64,000 bases of DNA from Todiramphus chloris collaris (Eukaryota; Chordata; Aves; Coraciiformes; Alcedinidae). The position numbers were made by a program, and so were the translations under genes. The notes under the pieces are model-generated. The model saw nothing but the letters and a program-made list of their open reading frames with translations, did not search any database and was not told the origin of the DNA. Below are positions 1-11,161 of this stretch, piece after piece. The stretch covers positions 11,226,497 through 11,290,496 of the forward strand of contig JANVCC010010406.1 in the NCBI GenBank assembly GCA_025345505.1. Reading direction: 5' to 3'. Position 1 is the first letter of the stretch. The number at the start of each line of letters is the position of its first letter.

Positions 1-1019
1 GAAGGAAGAAAAAAAAAAAAAAAGGAAGGACAAAAGAAAGAATAAATAGAAATAGGTATTTCTAGCGGGACTAAAGCCCAGTTCTGTAAGCCACCAATCA
101 GGGAACTAACTAAAAATCTGGTTTAAAACTATTTTTGTAGCTTTGAGTGTGTCTAAATCACAGCTGCATCACAATTTGGTTTCCAAGAGGCCCAGAGGAC
201 TATAGGATTAACAAGGGGCATGTACTGAACTTCAGAGAGACTTGCTCTAGACACTTAGGTTTCTGTCATGATAATAGGAACATGTGTTTGTATTTTTCAA
301 TACATATAATATAAAATGAGCATTGGAATATCCTCGTATGACGAGATGATTAAGTGCACGAGATATTGAAGTAAGGATATATAAGTGTACAAAACAAGCC
401 TTGAAAGCTGCTTTTCTGAATGTGAACTGTCGTCTTAATGCTCATAAAGTGGATAGATATCTATTTCGTAGATTAAGGTTATTTTTTTTAACAAAAAAAA
501 AGCCTGCTTCAAATATTGGGAGCTTAGACATGAAAAGAGAATTGGACGTTCTTAGAGTAGGCTTGTGGTTGCTTGTTATGGACTAGGAACACGCGTTTTT
601 CAAATCACCGAGACGCTTTTTCAGTACAACTGTGTTTACAACAATTAATATATTCAGGGATAAATTATGTGAATTTTTGATTTAAAAAAAAAAAAAACAA
701 ACAAACAAACAAAAAAAAAGAGGATGCCTTTTAATGCTCTCCGGAGGGGAAGATTGTGTGGTTACATACTTTTACATATCGAAGCACCTCGTTGTCTTGG
801 TTTTAAGTATTCTCGTGGATAGAAAAGTGATGCTTTTCTGTTTTGTTTGTAGCAACGTAGGATTAAATTAATGGTTTTCAGTAAGCGGAAAGACTGGACA
901 TAAAATCTCTGCTGGGCTCCATTTGCAGTCTGCAGTTGGAGGGCCTCTTTAGCTGTCCTGGGGCCCTTAGAAGACAAGTAAATAGAGTCCCGTTTAATTT
1001 CTAAAACTAAAGGGAAAAG
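1..1019. other. AT-rich flank with A-tracts; no gene seen
   Basis: This stretch has no open frame that looks like an exon. It holds A-rich tracts near 9-24 and 684-718, the second mixed with short CAAA units. CpG dinucleotides are still fairly frequent for such AT-rich DNA, for example around 335-360, 430 and 465. That resembles the CpG-rich domain to its right more than the CpG-depleted DNA after 16.3 kb. Confidence 0.5.
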
Positions 1020-1681
1020 ATCCCAGAGACACGCGTACGTACCCTTTGGGGACAGCTCATCCTTTCCACGAGGGACCCATTAACTCACTTTCCCCGGGTC
1101 CGTCGGGGGGGGATGTTCCGGGCCGCCGAGCCGGTCCAGAGCGGGTTACCGAGCTCGGCTTAAGGGATCTTTGTAGGTGCGTTTAAAATCAGGCAGGGAA
1201 AGACTTTGCGAGGGAGAAGACGGCTGTAGCCCTGAGCACGGCGATACCAGCCTCCCCTAGGAGGGATGCTGCCTGCGGTCGGCCTGCCTTCTGACTGCTC
1301 GAGAAGCTGCCCGGCCATGGGAGTCCTCGCGCTGTCCCCAAGAAGTTAGATGGGAAGAGCAGCTTCCAGAGCACCGGTATTTATTTCTCTTGGCTACCCC
1401 GCAGCAAGCCCTGGGGAGCCTGGCGACCTCCCTTGCCCCGAGGCCCGCGCGGCCTGTCCTGGACGGTTGAGGTTCCGAGCGTGCCCGCCGCCCTTCCCTC
1501 GAGTCTCTTCCGAGCTCAAAGGTATATGGTAAGGAAACAGCTCGGCCACTTGTTCTTTCCACGTTTTATGCAGATCATCTGCATCTTGTGCGGCCAGGGC
1601 CTTTACATAGGAGTTGGTAGGGAAGCTAGAAGGAGCAAATCGCAATACGCCGTGCAGTTTTGTGGTGGGTTTTTTTTTACT

Positions 1682-1683
<2 letters not shown>

Positions 1684-1711
<28 letters not shown>
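1684..1711. repeat. T homopolymer (about 28 bp)
   Basis: An almost pure T run inside a CpG island, preceded by a shorter T run at about 1,668-1,678. It could be the reverse-oriented tail of an old retroposed sequence, but no body of such an element is recognisable. It is length-unstable and a likely sequencing-error site. Confidence 0.85.
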
Positions 1712-1714
<3 letters not shown>

Positions 1715-2538
1715 TGCTGAGGAAGAGAGTCGGGGAAGGGGTCTGTGGTGCTGAGGAAAGACCTCTTCGTTTATCTTTTCCCAGTCCGCGTGGAAGCTGC
1801 CCATCCTCGGCCCTATGGCCCGTCAGTCCCGGTTCCCCACGCCGCTGCGCTAGAGCAGGTGCCGCCAGAAAAGGCGCTGGCCCCGCAGCCCTTTGATGGG
1901 CTCACAGCACTGCCGGGCTGCAGCTCCCCATTCGCATGCAAATAGCCTGCCGTGCTCCCCCCCACACCCTTTCAAGGCGAACAGAGAGGACGTGCAGTCC
2001 TCGCAGGGACGGAGCCTGGACGAACGATTCCTCCAAAATAGGCTGGGCCCTAATAAACAAGCTAGTGGGACAAACAGGATGGTGTCGTCTCCTTCTCCTC
2101 CCAACTACAAAGTGTGGCTTTATTAACCCGTCTCCTTTTCTCATCATATCCCCGTAGGGCCGAGAGACGAATTACTGGAGCAGAATTGGGAGGGGATTGC
2201 TCTATGAGGGGGCTAATGTTTCAATCAGTTCCTCCAGAAGGACCACACAAAAAGAAACTTTTTAGTTTATGATGCTATTATGCAGAGTTTTAATCTAGGG
2301 ATAGATTTAGCCAAATGTTATCTATTGGGAATTTAATGAAGCCCTTATGTATTCAATCGCTTTTTTATACCACACACAGTGTTGCTATCCAGAAACGTTT
2401 CCTTCCACATATTTCTTTGTTTCTGTTGGGTGATTTATGTATTTTTAATTAGGGTGTTTTTTTAAATTATTTCTTTTCAAGCATCTTGTATAACGTTTCT
2501 CTCAAGCAGGACTGTGTTAGGTCTCTTCCCACATCCCC

Positions 2539-2546
2539 TATAAAAG
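2539..2546 (+). promoter_or_regulatory. Candidate TATA box (TATAAAAG)
   Basis: A perfect TATAAAAG preceded by a pyrimidine-rich segment. It is followed after about 45 bp by a strong CpG island (2,590-3,080). A start site would be expected near 2,570. No convincing coding first exon follows: the open frames downstream are proline- and arginine-rich GC artefacts. If real it could drive a non-coding transcript or a 5' untranslated exon. Confidence 0.35.
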
Positions 2547-3110
2547 ACGCTTCCCTTTCCCTCCCCCGTTTCGAATCTGATTAGTTTGCACGTCCGCACG
2601 CTGCGCCCTTCTCGTTGGAGCGCTCCCCCCGCCTCGCGTAGAGGGGCCCGACATCGCGCTGGCTCTCCCGGCACCGGCGTGGGTTGCGGCGGGCAGAGTG
2701 GCCCGGGGGGCCGGCCGAGCCGCGGGGCCCCCGTGCGCGACTCCTCGGCACTGAAGCTGGTCTCCTCCCAAACCTTCCCCATCAGCACCTTCTTCGGGCC
2801 ATACATTCGCCCCTGATTATTTTTGGGGGGCAGGGAAAGGCAGCCCTGGGGGCAGCGGGCTGTGGGCTGGTGCAACCCCCATCCTTGCGGGCTGGTTTCA
2901 AGTACACAGTGCCAGCCCCGTCCCCGAGGCTGGAGGGTGGAAGGGAGGGCCAGGGCCTCACCTGCTCTCAGCTGCTCCTTTTCTTGAAGCACTGGTGGCG
3001 AGGGCAGAGCTCACGGTCACCCCTGCCGAGACTGAGGCCTGTGCAGGGGATCTGTTGGAAAGTGGATCTGGTTTAATAGTTCGTTGGCACGGCCCGGAGT
3101 CTCTGCTCCT

Positions 3111-3169
3111 TATATAATACTTTCTCTCATTACTTACAGTAAGTACTTCAGTAGTCTCTGATACTACTG
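3111..3169. other. TATA-like word followed by two short palindromes
   Basis: TATATAA lies at 3,111-3,117. A perfect 7-bp arm palindrome around a single A follows at 3,131-3,145 (TACTTAC, A, GTAAGTA). A hairpin with arms CAGTAGT at 3,149-3,155 and ACTACTG at 3,163-3,169 comes next. The cluster sits between two CpG islands. The stems are too short for a microRNA precursor; paired protein-binding sites are the more economical reading. Confidence 0.45.
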
Positions 3170-3331
3170 TATTTGACAGAGATCATGTAAATTATGATCG
3201 TGGCCAAACGATCCCTGCGCTGGAACTTGCTAAGCAAAGCAGATCCGTTTTTCATCTTGTTACCAGCGGCCCCCGCATCCGCAGAAAAGCTTTTCCCGCT
3301 CCTCTTTCAGCACGGCGCCGGGCCGCAGACA

Positions 3332-3398
3332 ATGGCGGGACTCGGGGACCAGCGGGGATCGGCCACCATGTGCCCGCGGCCGGGCGCCTCCCTAGCAG
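3332..3398 (+). CDS. Possible first coding exon, unidentified
   Basis: Two in-frame ATGs (3,332 and 3,368) lie inside a CpG island. The second has a near-ideal Kozak context (GCCACCATG). The frame runs without a stop into a strong donor-like site, AGCAG followed by GTAGGT at 3,399. This would give a 10-codon exon plus one base from the second ATG, or 22 codons plus one base from the first. The residues (Met-Cys-Pro-Arg-Pro-Gly and so on) match no family I recognise. Kozak-like words are common in GC-rich DNA, and no partner exon is identified, so this is only a candidate. Confidence 0.2.
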
Positions 3399-6179
3399 GT
3401 AGGTGTCCGCTCGCCCTCCGCCTCTGCTGCCCCCGGTGACCTGCCGCAGGTGACTGCAGCGCTTCTCCGCCTTTCTCCCTAAGCCCTTTCACCTCTGCAG
3501 CCCCCACTCTGAAAGCCACGTCGAGCAGCCGCCGTGGGCTCTCCGCTCTCTGCCCCTTCCTACGCCCCAAAGCACGACTGAGGTGAGGAGGAAAGATTCG
3601 TGCACAAGCGTGTGAATGTACGTGTGTGCAGGAAAATGGCACTCCCCGACAGGAGCGAGCGGCTTTCGCATCCATGCTGAGGCAGCAAATGTGCTCGTTG
3701 CCTCTCTGCGTAGATGAGTGCTCATCGATTTGGGGTGAGGCGGAGACCTACAGGCGATCCCCAAAACGGTAAACCCCCTGTTGCTATTTTTCTCTTGCAG
3801 ACGAGCGCTGTGTCCTCCCACCCGAAGGTGGTGGGTGTCCCGCCCGGAGGGGTGCTGCGGGCTGCCGGCCCCACAGACCAGCCGGGCCCCACCTCGCTGC
3901 CCGGTCGGGATCGCAGCGCAGCTCCCGCCGCGACCCAGAAGAGGGGCTGGGTGCGGGGGGGAAGGGACACACGGAGAGCCCCACGGCAAGGCTGGTGGCC
4001 TGCCCGACTGCATCATTGCGGGTAGGACCGCAGGCTGTGCGCGGGTGCGCAGAGGGGCAGAGCGGTTGCGGCGGGACCCGTAGGAGCGGCGAGGCACTTG
4101 GCGGCGTCTCGGCGGGCAGTACCGCGGGAACCCCGAGGAAGATGCGCCTCGTACAAAGACGTGCCTTCAGTTCAGTGCTCAGGCTCCATGGACCGCCGCA
4201 GAGAGGGGCAGTGAAGTCCTTCTGCCGTCTGCGCTTCGGAGGAGAGACTTATCAGCTAGGCCCCGGAGTGCCCAGAAAGCAGGGGGAAAAAAAAAGGCTA
4301 TACTGTACGGAAGAGTTTTTAAATTTTTTTTTTCTTATGTAATGTTTAACCAATTTCAGAAATTATATCGTTGAGCTAAATTCAGAAGGAAAGTCGTGTT
4401 GTTTTTTTAAATCAAAATAATTAAACTTGCCCTTTCTCCAAACCACAAGAGACCTGTTGAATTGATTCTAAGTTTCCCTTTCGTTGATGGAGCAAAACGG
4501 CATGCAGAAGTCTGCGGGGCCCTATATTTAGATGATAAATTATACAATTTATGTTGGAAGCAAAAGGATAAATAGAGATTTTGGTTGTTGCCTTAATTCT
4601 TTGTCCGCGACTGGGAAAGCCTTATCCACGGTTAAACCGTAGGTATTTCTTTCCCCTCCACTCAGAAAAAACGTCTGCATGCATCAAAACGTTCAGGCGT
4701 GTGTGTTCGAGACCTGGTGCTACCAGCGACCCACGTCCGCACATCTGTGGCACTGCAGTGGTGGGCTCCAAATGTCCACTTTTTGTAAAGTCCATGTAAA
4801 ACCCGGGAATGTGGGTCTTCCTACTGCGTGGAAATAGGTCTGCTTCTCAACTGTCATTACGGGAGAGCACATGCACACCTGTATACATGAAATGTATTAA
4901 ATACACACAGTCAAGATAAATGAGGTGTCTTTCTCGGGTTTTCTTTTCGTAACATAAACACTGTCATATCTGCTTATTTAGCAATCACTAGACGAAACGG
5001 ATAGTTTTCTAATATACGTGTATGCAGTGAAATTCCACCTGTCGGGTGCAGGAAGGGAGGGATAAAGTAAGGCACTTTCTTCGGATCAACAGATCACGAT
5101 TAAAGGAACCATTATTAAAAAAAGAAATATATATATATTTGTTAAGCTCAGAGCGAGAAGGGACGGGTATGTCAGGTGACTGTGTAGCCCAAAAGCGGAT
5201 GGGGTAGGAAATTACCGACAGTGGAAAATAATTTAAATTACTCATTCCAGCCCGCTTCTGCACAAAATCCCACCTGGGGCACCTCGGTGGGTTCTACCCC
5301 CCCTTCCTGGATGTTCTTCACTCGTCTGTCTTCCTGCAGGCAGCGCTGCGTGTGGGGCAGCGCGCACTAGCGTGTGCCCTCGCACTCTCCTGCAAGCGCT
5401 CGGCAGCCGGCGGCCCCCACTAACAGCGAAACGCAGACCTCCTCCCCGCAGACTCCCGCTTCTGTACGAGAAGCCAAAGGGCGGCCCTTCTCTGGAAATT
5501 AACCTCTTTAGATCGCTTTCAACAGGACTCTCCTTGCGATGGCTCTTCCTTGGGTGTTCAGCCATCTGCCGACTGGGAGAGGTTTTTCAGGGGACACCCT
5601 GGTCCCACCTCATGCCCGCCCATGAAGCAGATCCCCGGCCTCCGCACCCGAGCCGAGCTACCGACAAGTGACGGCGATGTCTCTGCTTTTAAACCGACTA
5701 CCTTCCCTTCCAGCCTCCTTCCCACCCAGAGGAAGCCTGCAACAATTTGCTCACACAGGGGCAAGCCAAACCCAGCACTCCCACAAGAGCCTTTGAGATG
5801 AGCCCCGGAGCTGTTGCTACGCCTATGGCTGCGAGACGGCGCGGGTCGCCCAAGTGAGCTGCGCGAATCTCCGCGGCCGCGCCGAGGCAGAGACGGTAAA
5901 GCCCGGCTGCGGGGGACCGGCGGCTCCGCGCCTCCTCCCAGCCCCAGGTCCGCTCCCGCCCGACCTCGTTCTCTCGGGGCACCCCGGCGGCCTGCCGGCA
6001 GGGCGGCCCACATCTGCCGTCGAGGGACAGCCCGGGGTTGATAACTTGCCCCGCCCCGGACAAGGGGTAGCCCAGCTCGGTCCTGCCTTCGGCACCACGC
6101 GGGCCGTTTGGAGACACCGTGGGGCGCTGGGGGAGGAGGAGAGGGGGGTTGAGGCAGGCGGAGAGCCTGGTGCCGGCGC

Positions 6180-6186
6180 TATAAAT
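6180..6186 (+). promoter_or_regulatory. Candidate TATA box (TATAAAT) at island edge
   Basis: The word lies exactly at the right edge of a dense CpG island (about 5,800-6,180) and directly precedes the AT-richer, enhancer-like block at 6,190-6,440. A plus-strand start near 6,210 would be expected. No coding frame follows. Confidence 0.3.
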
Positions 6187-6189
6187 CCC

Positions 6190-6440
6190 TCGGCAATTGA
6201 GTTCTTCACCTTTGATTTCAAAAATCGGATTCCTTGAGTGGAAACAGTTGACAGGAACCTAAAAGGATTAGCTGCATTCCACACAGGATCATTTTTACTG
6301 GTAACATTTTGAAACGATTGATCCCTTCCAGACCATAAACAATGTCCAGAAAAATGATCTAACGAGACTTCCATTGTTTCCTTTTGTCTACGAATCCCCT
6401 TTCGCCAGCAGTTTGATTAGGAACTTTGACAAGCTAGGTC
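6190..6440. promoter_or_regulatory. Enhancer-like block with TCF/LEF- and SOX-like words
   Basis: An AT-richer, non-repetitive block embedded in CpG islands. It includes CTTTGATT (TCF/LEF-like), AACAATG and CATTGTTTCC (SOX-like), and GTTTGATTAGG. It has no coding potential in any frame. The density of known developmental factor words in unique sequence, flanked by CpG islands, is typical of conserved vertebrate non-coding elements. Conservation itself cannot be tested here. Confidence 0.4.
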
Positions 6441-7578
6441 TTTAATTCCCATCCCCTCACACCCCCACCCTTTTCGCAAGCGAAGTATTGAATTTGAAAT
6501 CGCTCACCATTTGGTCTGTAATCCCAATCTGCCAGAGAGCGTGCAAGTGCGGGGACCGGCAGGTAGGGGGGGAAGGAGCAAGGAGAGGGGGCGGGGAGGG
6601 GAGTGTGGGGCTCAATCGCCGCAGGGTGCAGAAACGAGCGGTGGGGGCCTTTCCCTCCGCCACGCCTCCCCTGCGGTCTTTTGTGCCGGCCTGGCGGAAG
6701 AAAGGGAAAGGGAAAGCCCACCTGTAGACATGCTCACTCGGGCAGTGACGAGGAGAGGACCCCACGAGCGGCCCGGTTTCCCGCCGTGGCCCGGAGGCAC
6801 TCGCGATCCGCCGGCCCTGCCTGGTGTCGTGTCCCACTCACTCCCGTCTGTGGGTAGGAGACTTACCAAGGTGACGTTAGCAGGGGAGGGGGTGAGGAGG
6901 CCCTGCCCTGATGCCCCGGCCGACCAACTTGTCCTCTGTTTTGACACTTGCGCGCACTGCACCAAACTCCTCTCCCTGATTTATCGTCCAATTAAAGGTT
7001 CAGACTTCGTCAAGCCACCGCTCTGCTTCCCTCCTCACCTTCCTCCCTGAGGGGAGGTGGTGGTGGGTCGGCATGTGGGGCGGAGATCCTCCTCAGTCCC
7101 ACGCCTGCCTCTACACCCCAGTCAGCCCCCTGTCACGCATTGCTGCACAAACGCAGCCTCGAGGGAATCTCCGGGGCTTCCGGCTCCCCGACGACAGCCT
7201 GGGAAGCGATGGGCCGAGGTGGGGACCCGAGAAGTAAGCCGCGTCTCGGTGTCCTCCCCTTTCTCGTCCTTCCACTCCACGTGTGTGTGATTGCGGGGCT
7301 CCGCGTCCCAGACGCGAGTCTGCGCGGACTGGAGCTGTGCCCTGATGGCGCTGCCCGCGGCTGTGCCGTGCAGCGGGGAACTCTTCCAGCCCGGGACGGC
7401 AAACAGCCAAACCCACTAGGGGATAACCCGGTCAAACACGGCACCTCAATTATGTGTCCCCCTCAATTAAGAGACAGCAGCTCTTGCCCCTCGGATGCCT
7501 TCGGACTTGTCCTTCGCGTCAGACTCCGGGATTCTCCTTCTCTCTCTTTCTTCTTTTTCCTTCCCCTACCCACCCACC

Positions 7579-7602
7579 TTTTTTTTTTTTTTTTTTTTTT
7601 TT
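7579..7602. repeat. T homopolymer in a pyrimidine-rich tract
   Basis: A run of about 24 T inside a longer C/T-rich segment (about 7,535-7,640). It directly precedes the homeodomain-site block. No retroposon body is recognisable next to it. Confidence 0.85.
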
Positions 7603-7639
7603 CCCCTTTTATTTTCCTTTATTTCTTTTTCCTCCCACA

Positions 7640-8035
7640 GAGAATAAGATGTTCCCTGGCGCAGATTGGCAGCATTGAGCATCTTCCTAACTTAACTCTG
7701 TCTTCCTTGCATCTATCAATCCACCTTTCTAATTAGACTAATTAGAAGATATGTGGAGTGTTGCTGGGTCCATAGACTAAACTGCTTAGGGCTTGTGAAA
7801 GGAAAGCTGAATGCCCGCCATGGGAGGTGGCCATTCAAGGGGACGGTAACAGTTGCTACATTTATCTCCTGCTATTGAAAAGAGCTCTGCTTAAAGCTCG
7901 ATTAAAATGTTTGGAAACTAATGCCACCCTGGATCCCTCTCTAATTAGAGGGCATGGATAGATCACCCTGAGCAGTCAAAAGAAACTCCTTCCCGGGCCT
8001 GGCTTTTCTGTTCAGCAGAATTACTTCTCTCCACC
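7640..8035. promoter_or_regulatory. Putative conserved enhancer with homeodomain sites
   Basis: This unique, non-coding block has ordinary composition between a T tract and a C/A tract. It contains a perfect tandem 9-mer, CTAATTAGA twice (7,729-7,737 and 7,738-7,746). About 200 bp further on is a perfect 12-bp palindrome, CTCTAATTAGAG (7,939-7,950). Both centre on TAATTA, the core of paired- and antennapedia-class homeodomain sites; two adjacent or palindromic cores suit dimeric binding. The surrounding sequence is free of simple repeats and short open frames. I infer a developmental enhancer; the target gene is not visible. Confidence 0.5.
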
Positions 8036-8040
8036 CAAGC

Positions 8041-8160
8041 CCCCTCCCCACTTACCGCCCCCCCACCCCCCCCCCCCCCCCGTTCCCCCCCGCCCCCGAA
8101 AAAAGAAAAACGAAAAAAAAAAAAAAAAAAGGAGAGAAAAAAAAACCCAAAAAAAAACCC
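8041..8160. repeat. C-rich then A-rich low-complexity tract
   Basis: A C homopolymer-like segment (about 8,058-8,098) is followed by mixed A runs broken by G and CCC (about 8,099-8,158). It separates the TAATTA-rich block from the candidate TATA box at 8,180. It is low complexity, likely to be length-variable and error-prone. Confidence 0.8.
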
Positions 8161-8179
8161 GGAAGAGAGAGAACGCAGC

Positions 8180-8187
8180 TATAAAAA
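8180..8187 (+). promoter_or_regulatory. Candidate TATA box (TATAAAAA)
   Basis: The word lies just after the C/A low-complexity tract and about 60 bp before the next CpG island (8,240 onward). An AATAAA also occurs at 8,200-8,205, which argues some caution. Open frames downstream are GC artefacts. Confidence 0.25.
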
Positions 8188-9308
8188 CGGAAGGCAGAAA
8201 AATAAAGCTAGACTGAAGCCTTCCTCCCCAGGCGTTATGTTTGGTCCTAGCCTTTCTGCTCGCAGGCCCAGCTCTCTGCCCTCGGTCTTGTTCCGCGGAC
8301 GGAATACACCCGACCCCAGCGGAGTGATAGGGGAGAGAGTCTGGGTTGGGCTCCCGAGCTCCTGCTCCTCTCTGTCTGCTGCCATCGAGGAGGGCGGTCG
8401 GGGAACGGGAAAAGGCGGTTGCCCAACCTACCCTCGTCCAGCGCCCTGTGACCGCGGTGCGTGCTCAGGTGCGAAGCCCGGCGCCCGACTCTCTGTCCTT
8501 CCTCGCTGTCCTCCCCTCTGTGTCGGCCTGGGTCGGAAAGCACCCGTGGGGTAAAAGACGGGCGGGGGGTGGGTGGGGAAATGTTACCCTTCCCGGTGGC
8601 GGCTTCTGACCCCAAAACGCGGCCTGAGGGAAGCCCAGGAGGAGAGGCAGTTTCCAACAGGCCGCCGGGTGAGGTGAGGGAAGGGCGGATGGAATTGTCT
8701 CCGCGGGACGCCCTGTGCCCCTAGCTCGGGCTGTAAATTCCCCCGAGCTCCCAAAGACACACGCACGCGTTTGTAAACCCCGAAGCAGCTCGGATCCCGG
8801 TTTCTCGCCCCACGGGGCCCGAGAAGGGCACGGGAAGCCCTCGGGGTGTGCCGCTCCCGGGGGACCCAGCCCCAGCGGGGTACTGCCATGTCTAAGCACC
8901 TCGTAAATCTGAGGCGCTGCTTCTTTCCCGTACGACAGAGGGAATTTTGTCCTCATAAACGCGAATAAAAGATTGGTGCTGACGGGGGAAGGGAGGAGGA
9001 AAATGTTCTCTTCATTAACACCATCCCGCTACACCCAGATGCTTTAATTCACGCGGTAGATACGACTGAAAGTGCCTGAAAAGAGCTCGCACTCATGACT
9101 TGGCGGGCCACGACCCTCCGACAGCCGGTGCCGGAGATGGCGCTTGCACTGGGGGCCGTACCCCCCTTAGCCCGGCACACGAGAGCGCGGGGGATCCTGC
9201 GGCCCTGTCGCTGTCGTCGGGAGGAGGAGCGGAGGGTCCGGCGCTGACGATTTCACCCCAGATTCTTTGCGGATTGCAGCGCACCACGTGTCAACAGAGT
9301 GGGTTACA

Positions 9309-9340
9309 GTGTGTGTGTGTGTATGCGCACGCGTGTGTGT
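9309..9340. repeat. Imperfect (GT)n microsatellite
   Basis: GT repeats interrupted by ATGCGCACGC, giving an alternating purine-pyrimidine stretch able to adopt Z-form DNA. It lies within a CpG island. Confidence 0.8.
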
Positions 9341-9795
9341 TTTTAAAATTCATTTTAAAGAACTACCCGCTCGGCGCTTCTGCAGAAACAGTCCTATCTT
9401 CCAGGGAAAAGTGCGTCCTCTTCTCTCTGCCTTCCCTCAGGAGAAGCCCGTCTGAGCCGCCGACTGGTGGGAGAAAGACCTACGGGAATGGCAAGCACGG
9501 AAAAACAAGTGACACCCTCTTTTTTTTCCACGCTTCCAGAGTCACTTCCCCTCCAGAGGGAGTGGGGGACGTGAAAGAATTGGGAGGGTGTGCAGGATGT
9601 GCTCCTCTTTGCCCCAGCAATCAGGCGGCGTGTCCGGCCGGTGAAGGCCGGGCTGTGAGCCCCGGGTGAGCAGGCGGGTGGGAAGCAGGCAGAGCCCGGC
9701 GTCCAGGCCCGTCGTGCTGTCCCACGTGCGCTGCCCTCCGCCCTTGGCCAGGCGGGGCCCGGCTCACGCTGCACTGCGATTAGCATCGGCAAGCT

Positions 9796-9943
9796 CATCA
9801 GGACGAGCAGTCCGAAGGACAAAACCGATCAAATACTCCCCTTAGGGACATATGGGGGAGCTGCTCACCCTGTATCATATTTAATTCCAGTGAACTCAAC
9901 AGGACGAGGACAAAACCGATCAAATATTTCCCTTAGGGACATA
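9796..9943. repeat. Local direct duplication, two copies about 91 bp apart
   Basis: A 37-bp segment starting AGGACAAAACCGATCAAATA occurs at 9,816-9,852 and again at 9,907-9,943, differing at only about two positions. The similarity extends leftward (CTCATCAGGACGAG at about 9,796 versus CTCAACAGGACGAG at about 9,895) with an 8-bp gap. It is a small diverged tandem duplication in non-coding DNA that contains no simple repeat. Confidence 0.85.
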
Positions 9944-11138
9944 GAATCTATGGGTTTTTTTTTTGTTGTTGTTGTTGTCTTCAAAAGGGAGACCTGCTGG
10001 GAGGAAAGATCTATTCAGCTGCAGAGAGTGCCTCTCCCCCTTATATGAGCCCGGAGGACGTCGCTCCTGCTCCGCAGGGGGGAGGGACACCTCCGGGACC
10101 CACTTCGGGGAGTAAAAGGCAAGACTCCATCCGCAGGGAGAGGGGTTTAGCCCTGGGGGACAAGCAGAAGACTTTCTCCGTCTGCCGGGCTGGGCCTCTG
10201 AGGATGTAAGAGGAGAGGCCACCCCCTCTCAAAAGGCAATCTTGCTGCTTGACCCTGCACATGAGCGGTACCCCTGCCCGCACCCCTCCATCTCGGACAC
10301 CTTCTGGAGCCCTTCACCACGAAATGCAGTTCAGAAAGTGCCCAAGAGACAATCAGGAGAGGGTGCTCGTCCTGCAAGGATCAAAGGGCAGCATGAGGGG
10401 TAGTTGAGAGTTTGCTGAGTTTTACTCAATTTTAGAGTTTTCTTTAAGAGAGTGCAGGATCTTTCCAGGGCCAGTATCTGCATTTCTGGAGCCCTAGGGG
10501 AAGCCCTGATGCTGGTGACCTCTCTCTTTAGGTAAACAAGTATATGTGGGCCGAGGATGCTCCCTGTCCAGACCCAGGGGCAGCTGCAGCTGTGTCCCTG
10601 GTAGTCCGTCGCAACCAGCAGGTGGCTGAGCTGTTTGTCAACGTTTTACATGTTTCACATTGCTTTCCTCGTGGGCGTTATACGGCAACTTTCCTTGTTA
10701 GAATTGGTAATTTTTCTTTCTCATTTAATTTAATTTAATTTCATTTTTTAAAAAATTCAAACGACAAATTTCTGAAAGTAGCATAAACATAGTATCAGAG
10801 CTCCGAGATGAGAGCTTTAGCTGAAACTTGTGCCCCGGCACCTATCTGCTTGTCTATTTCTGCGCCTCCTGGTCGTGCTCTTGCCCTTGGGCTAGGTCCC
10901 TTTTGCAGTTATGCCATTCACCCCGGGCTAAGCAGGAAGGCAAGAGGTGAGGGACTGGATGTTTGGGGGGGCAAAAGAGGCTGAAGGAAAGAGGACAAGA
11001 CGTGTTAATCCTCTCTGAAACTCAGTTTTCAGTGAAAATCTCGCTTAGTGGAGGAGCAGCAGGCTCAGAGCCGCTCCGTGGCCCGGGAATTTCGTCCCTG
11101 GGGAAACAGGAACTCACCGGGATGTACAGAGCTGTGGG

Positions 11139-11161
11139 ATTAATTAATTAATTAATTAATT
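11139..11161. repeat. (ATTA)n microsatellite
   Basis: About six units of ATTA/TTAA between two GC-rich segments. Each junction creates a TAATTA word, so it also presents several overlapping homeodomain-type cores. Confidence 0.85.

Noticed and set aside
2570..2590. TTTCGAATCTG resembling a tRNA B-box
   Set aside because: No matching A-box, acceptor stem or cloverleaf around it; only part of the B-box consensus is present.
5558..6374. Several overlapping frames of 125-183 codons on both strands
   Set aside because: GC-rich island sequence with few stops; products are arginine-, proline- and glycine-rich, differ between overlapping frames and match no family.
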